Source of the DNA: Clostridia bacterium
GTDB lineage: Bacteria; Bacillota; Clostridia; Oscillospirales; RGIG577
Length of the DNA: 6,044 nt
Reading direction: 5' to 3'
Assembly: GCA_017419325.1 (NCBI GenBank)
Contig: JAFOLN010000105.1
Span: 1-6,044, forward strand
In this document: piece by piece, positions 5,269-6,044 of the stretch
Numbering within the stretch: position 1 is the first letter of the stretch
How the letters are laid out: every line of letters starts with the position of its first letter
Program-made: the position numbers and the translations under genes
The notes under the pieces: generated by a model
Seen by the model: the letters and a program-made list of their open reading frames with translations, nothing else
Database searches by the model: none
What the model was told of the DNA's origin: nothing

Positions 5269-6044
5269 ATTTGTCTCTGCGGTTGAGGGCGGAGAACAGC
5301 GCGTTTACGGACGCCGCTATGATATCGTCGTTTATGCCCGCGCCCCATACCTTTTTGCCGTCGGGGAGCGTGATGCTAAGGTAAGTTATGGCCTGGGAGA
5401 AGGAGCCCTTGGAGAGCGCGTGCTCCTCGTATGTCATCTGGGAGTACTTTATGCCAAGCTCCTGCTTTATGGCGTTGCTTACGGCGTCGAGACGGCCGTT
5501 GCCCTTTGCCTTTATGTCCTTTACTTCTCCGTTCACTTCAACCGTTACTACTACGTTAATGTCGGGGGTGCGCGTAAAGTGATAGTCTATAAGCTTAAGC
5601 GGCGCGTTTACGTTTACATACTCCTTTGTAAACACGTCGAGCACTTCCTTCGGCGAAAGCTCCGCGTGGGCGCGGTCGGAGGCGCGCTTTACGGTGTAGC
5701 CCACTTCCTCGCGCATCGCCGCGGGGAGGATGTAGCCGAAGTTGTTCTCCAAAAGGTATCCTATGCCGCCCTTGCCCGACTGGGAGTTTATGCGGATAAC
5801 GTCCGTTTCGTACTCTCTGCCCACGTCGTTCGGGTCGAGAGGCAGATACGGAACCGTCCACGTCTCTATGTTCTTTTCCTCGCGCCACTTCATGCCCTTT
5901 GCGATGGCGTCCTGATGCGAGCCGGAGAAGGCCGCGAACACCAGCTTGCCCGAATAGGGCTGGCGGTCGTATACCTGCATCCTCGTGACTCTCTCGTAGA
6001 GGCTTGCGATGGAGGGCATATCCGTAAAATCGAGCCCCGGCTCA
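5267..6044 (-). CDS. leuA: 2-isopropylmalate synthase, C-terminal part (5' end beyond window)
   Basis: This enzyme catalyses the first committed step of leucine synthesis, acetyl-CoA plus 2-ketoisovalerate to 2-isopropylmalate. The frame stays open to the right edge, with EPGLDFTD read before the first internal Met at 6019, so that Met is not the start. About 258 residues are visible, roughly half of a LeuA of this class. FSGSHQDAI (His codon at 5915-5917) and INSQSGKGGIGY are hallmarks of the longer LeuA group that includes actinobacterial enzymes, rather than the E. coli type. The last 110 or so residues, from LKLIDYHFTRT to the end, fit the LeuA dimerisation/regulatory domain that binds leucine for feedback inhibition, with KGNGRLDAVSNAI and WGAGINDDIIAASVNAL. 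The catalytic TIM-barrel N-terminus with its metal ligands is outside the window. It is the first visible gene of the operon; its promoter and any leader cannot be seen. Confidence 0.95.
   Translation of the reverse strand, partial: EPGLDFTDMPSIASLYERVTRMQVYDRQPYSGKLVFAAFSGSHQDAIAKGMKWREEKNIETWTVPYLPLDPNDVGREYETDVIRINSQSGKGGIGYLLENNFGYILPAAMREEVGYTVKRASDRAHAELSPKEVLDVFTKEYVNVNAPLKLIDYHFTRTPDINVVVTVEVNGEVKDIKAKGNGRLDAVSNAIKQELGIKYSQMTYEEHALSKGSFSQAITYLSITLPDGKKVWGAGINDDIIAASVNALFSALNRRDK

Noticed and set aside
5267..6019. leuA as a complete 250-residue protein starting at 6019
   Set aside because: The frame stays open upstream and encodes the conserved PGLDFTD lead-in, so the Met at 6019 is internal and the gene continues beyond the window.

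Overview
The window looks like chromosome of an anaerobic Gram-positive bacterium of the class Clostridia. The genus cannot be fixed from the sequence. Reasons: strong GGAGG-type ribosome binding sites before every visible start, tightly packed clostridial-type leu genes, a lysine-then-hydrophobic signal peptide on a very long acidic modular surface protein, and moderately GC-rich coding DNA beside an AT-rich intergenic gap. All supported genes lie on the minus strand, so transcription runs from high to low coordinates.

Right part (2430-6044): a leucine biosynthesis operon in the order leuA-leuC-leuD-leuB. leuA is cut by the right window edge, so its N-terminal half and the operon promoter or leader are not visible. 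LeuA condenses 2-ketoisovalerate with acetyl-CoA to 2-isopropylmalate. LeuC and LeuD form the [4Fe-4S] isomerase that makes 3-isopropylmalate. LeuB oxidises that to the precursor of 2-ketoisocaproate, which a transaminase converts to leucine. The gaps are 15, 2 and 0 nt, with each Shine-Dalgarno inside or touching the end of the gene before it, so one polycistronic message with coupled translation is likely. A strong intrinsic terminator (2364-2400) follows leuB.

Middle (2136-2429): an AT-rich intergenic gap holding the leu terminator and two 26-bp copies of a tripartite near-palindrome (GGGGAC-N4-GTATAC-N4-GTCCCC). The copies are exactly 94 bp apart, about nine helical turns, upstream of the next gene. 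They could be a paired operator or the ends of a 120-bp REP/MITE-like element. This is the least explained structure in the window.

Left part (1-2135): the first 711 codons of a large secreted protein that runs off the left edge. It has a signal peptide, an N-terminal beta-rich module, an EF-hand/dockerin-like calcium loop, and two diverged 94-residue repeats of about 37% identity with a 175-residue period. It resembles modular cell-surface proteins of gut Clostridia. Its function is unknown.
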